Below, piece by piece: positions 34,303 through 34,763 of a stretch of DNA of 34,763 nucleotides. The stretch spans positions 105,905 to 140,667 of the forward strand of contig CP070768.1 of the NCBI GenBank assembly GCA_020345745.1. The letters run 5' to 3'. Positions within the stretch are counted from its first letter, which is position 1. Each line of letters starts with the position of its first letter. Source of the stretch: Desulfobacterales bacterium (GTDB lineage: Bacteria; Desulfobacterota; Desulfobacteria; Desulfobacterales; UBA11574). A program made the translations under genes and the position numbers. The notes beneath the pieces are model-generated. The model was given only the letters and a program-made list of their open reading frames with translations, made no database searches and was not told the origin of the DNA.

Positions 34303-34318
34303 TGGCACAATTCCTGCT
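34303..34318 (+). promoter_or_regulatory. Sigma-54 promoter
   Basis: TGGCACAATTCCTGCT has the -24 TGGCAC and -12 TGC elements at the correct spacing, with one change (C for T) before TGC. It lies about 140 bases upstream of a small ORF at 34460. I see no gene in 33841-34459. Confidence 0.68.
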
Positions 34319-34459
34319 TAAATTGTGAATAAAGTTTTTATGTTCTTTGCAATCATTATATATATTGGCAAAAATAAATGCCGTCCAACTTCAACACCTA
34401 TATAAAAACCATGTGATGGTAAAGAGCCTCAAATGGTTTAACTTAAAAGGAAGTTTGAA

Positions 34460-34600
34460 ATGGCATTTTTAATTAATGTCTTCTCGGGCGTGCGTGCATC
34501 TTTTTATACGGTCATCTTGAACATAAAACTGGGATATGCACCGGTATTAATAACGGCGTTTCGGGAAGCCAATAAATACAGGAAGAAATTTCTAGGATAA
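34460..34600 (+). CDS. Small hydrophobic protein, unknown
   Basis: 46 residues: MAFLINVFSGVRASFYTVIL, then NIKLGYAPVLITAFREANKY, then RKKFLG. AAAAGGAAG lies about 7 bases upstream of the ATG. It is hydrophobic and basic, perhaps membrane-associated. Expression from the sigma-54 promoter upstream is likely. Not recognised. Confidence 0.5.
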   Translation: MAFLINVFSGVRASFYTVILNIKLGYAPVLITAFREANKYRKKFLG

Positions 34601-34656
34601 TAATCAATTTTTTTGCCATAAAGTTAAATTTATGAATTAATTATAAGGTTTAAGCA

Positions 34657-34763
34657 ATGATTATAAAAAATGATCAATTTGAACTTGAGATATATCCGGG
34701 TTCAACTGTTTATTTAGGTTCTAGAAAAAAAGGACAAACTTTCACAAAATGGGATGAAATTGA
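34657..34763 (+). CDS. Start of an unknown protein, cut by the window end
   Basis: 35 codons are visible: MIIKNDQFELEIYPGSTVYL, then GSRKKGQTFTKWDEI. AAGG lies upstream of the ATG. It follows the small hydrophobic protein by 56 bases and could share its sigma-54 transcript. Not recognised from this fragment. Confidence 0.45.
   Translation, partial: MIIKNDQFELEIYPGSTVYLGSRKKGQTFTKWDEI

Noticed and set aside
1-34763. CRISPR array, tRNA, rRNA, integrase or phage module
   Set aside because: No regularly spaced direct repeats, tRNA-like cloverleaf, transposase or phage protein motifs were found on either strand.

Overview
The window looks like chromosomal DNA of a sulfate-reducer-type deltaproteobacterium (Desulfobacterota, Desulfobacterales-like). 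This is inferred from gene content: a PiT/DUF47 pair, a patatin, an alpha/beta-hydrolase-OsmC fusion, a small MshEN-like protein, sigma-54 promoters and a remnant of a Cys/Asp-rich secreted protein. The AT-rich spacers and the many short inverted-repeat elements between genes point the same way. I see no tRNA, rRNA, CRISPR array, intact transposase or phage gene.

Layout. 1-4.3 kb: remnant of a Cys/Asp-rich protein (minus), a patatin-like lipase (minus), an L,D-transpeptidase gene split by an in-frame TGA (plus), and a convergent YcbK/MepK-like peptidase (minus). 4.7-10.2 kb: hydrolase-OsmC fusion (minus), a GbsR-type regulator and ArsA-like ATPase operon with its own palindromic operator (plus), a SRAP/YedK protein (minus) and an APH-family kinase (minus). 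10.46-22.6 kb: a plus-strand regulon, the most interesting part. It holds a three-gene ABC importer of the putative 2-aminoethylphosphonate (PhnS2/T2/U2) type, a HutC-subfamily GntR regulator, alanine dehydrogenase, a HisC-like aminotransferase, a dimethylglycine/sarcosine-dehydrogenase-like flavoprotein with a GcvT half, a class II aldolase and a CbbY-like HAD phosphatase. 22.8-25.5 kb: minus-strand DUF47 (PhoU-like) and PiT phosphate transporter, then an unrecognised membrane-anchored coiled-coil protein. 25.95-32.0 kb: a tripartite RND efflux operon (outer-membrane factor, adaptor, pump). 32.3-34.8 kb: an ABM-domain protein and a gene-poor, AT-rich stretch with small ORFs, two good sigma-54 promoters and palindromes about 100 bp upstream of each.

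How the parts work together. The same 14-base sequence, TGTATATACATCTA, lies at the promoters of both the importer operon and the alanine dehydrogenase operon. Its core, GTATATAC, fits the HutC-type consensus GTNTANAC, and a HutC-type regulator lies between the two units. This ties import and catabolism into one regulon. The simplest reading is uptake of a small N-methylated or amino compound, flavin/folate-dependent N-demethylation, transamination to pyruvate, and release of ammonia and NADH by alanine dehydrogenase. The aldolase and the HAD phosphatase would handle a phosphorylated carbon skeleton. No known C-P bond-cleaving enzyme is present, so the substrate is open.

The spacers carry at least three families of about 110-260 bp elements with terminal inverted repeats. 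Several abut stop codons. One, at 27399-27541, is flanked by a 5-bp direct repeat and appears to have changed the stop codon of the outer-membrane factor from TAA to TAG.
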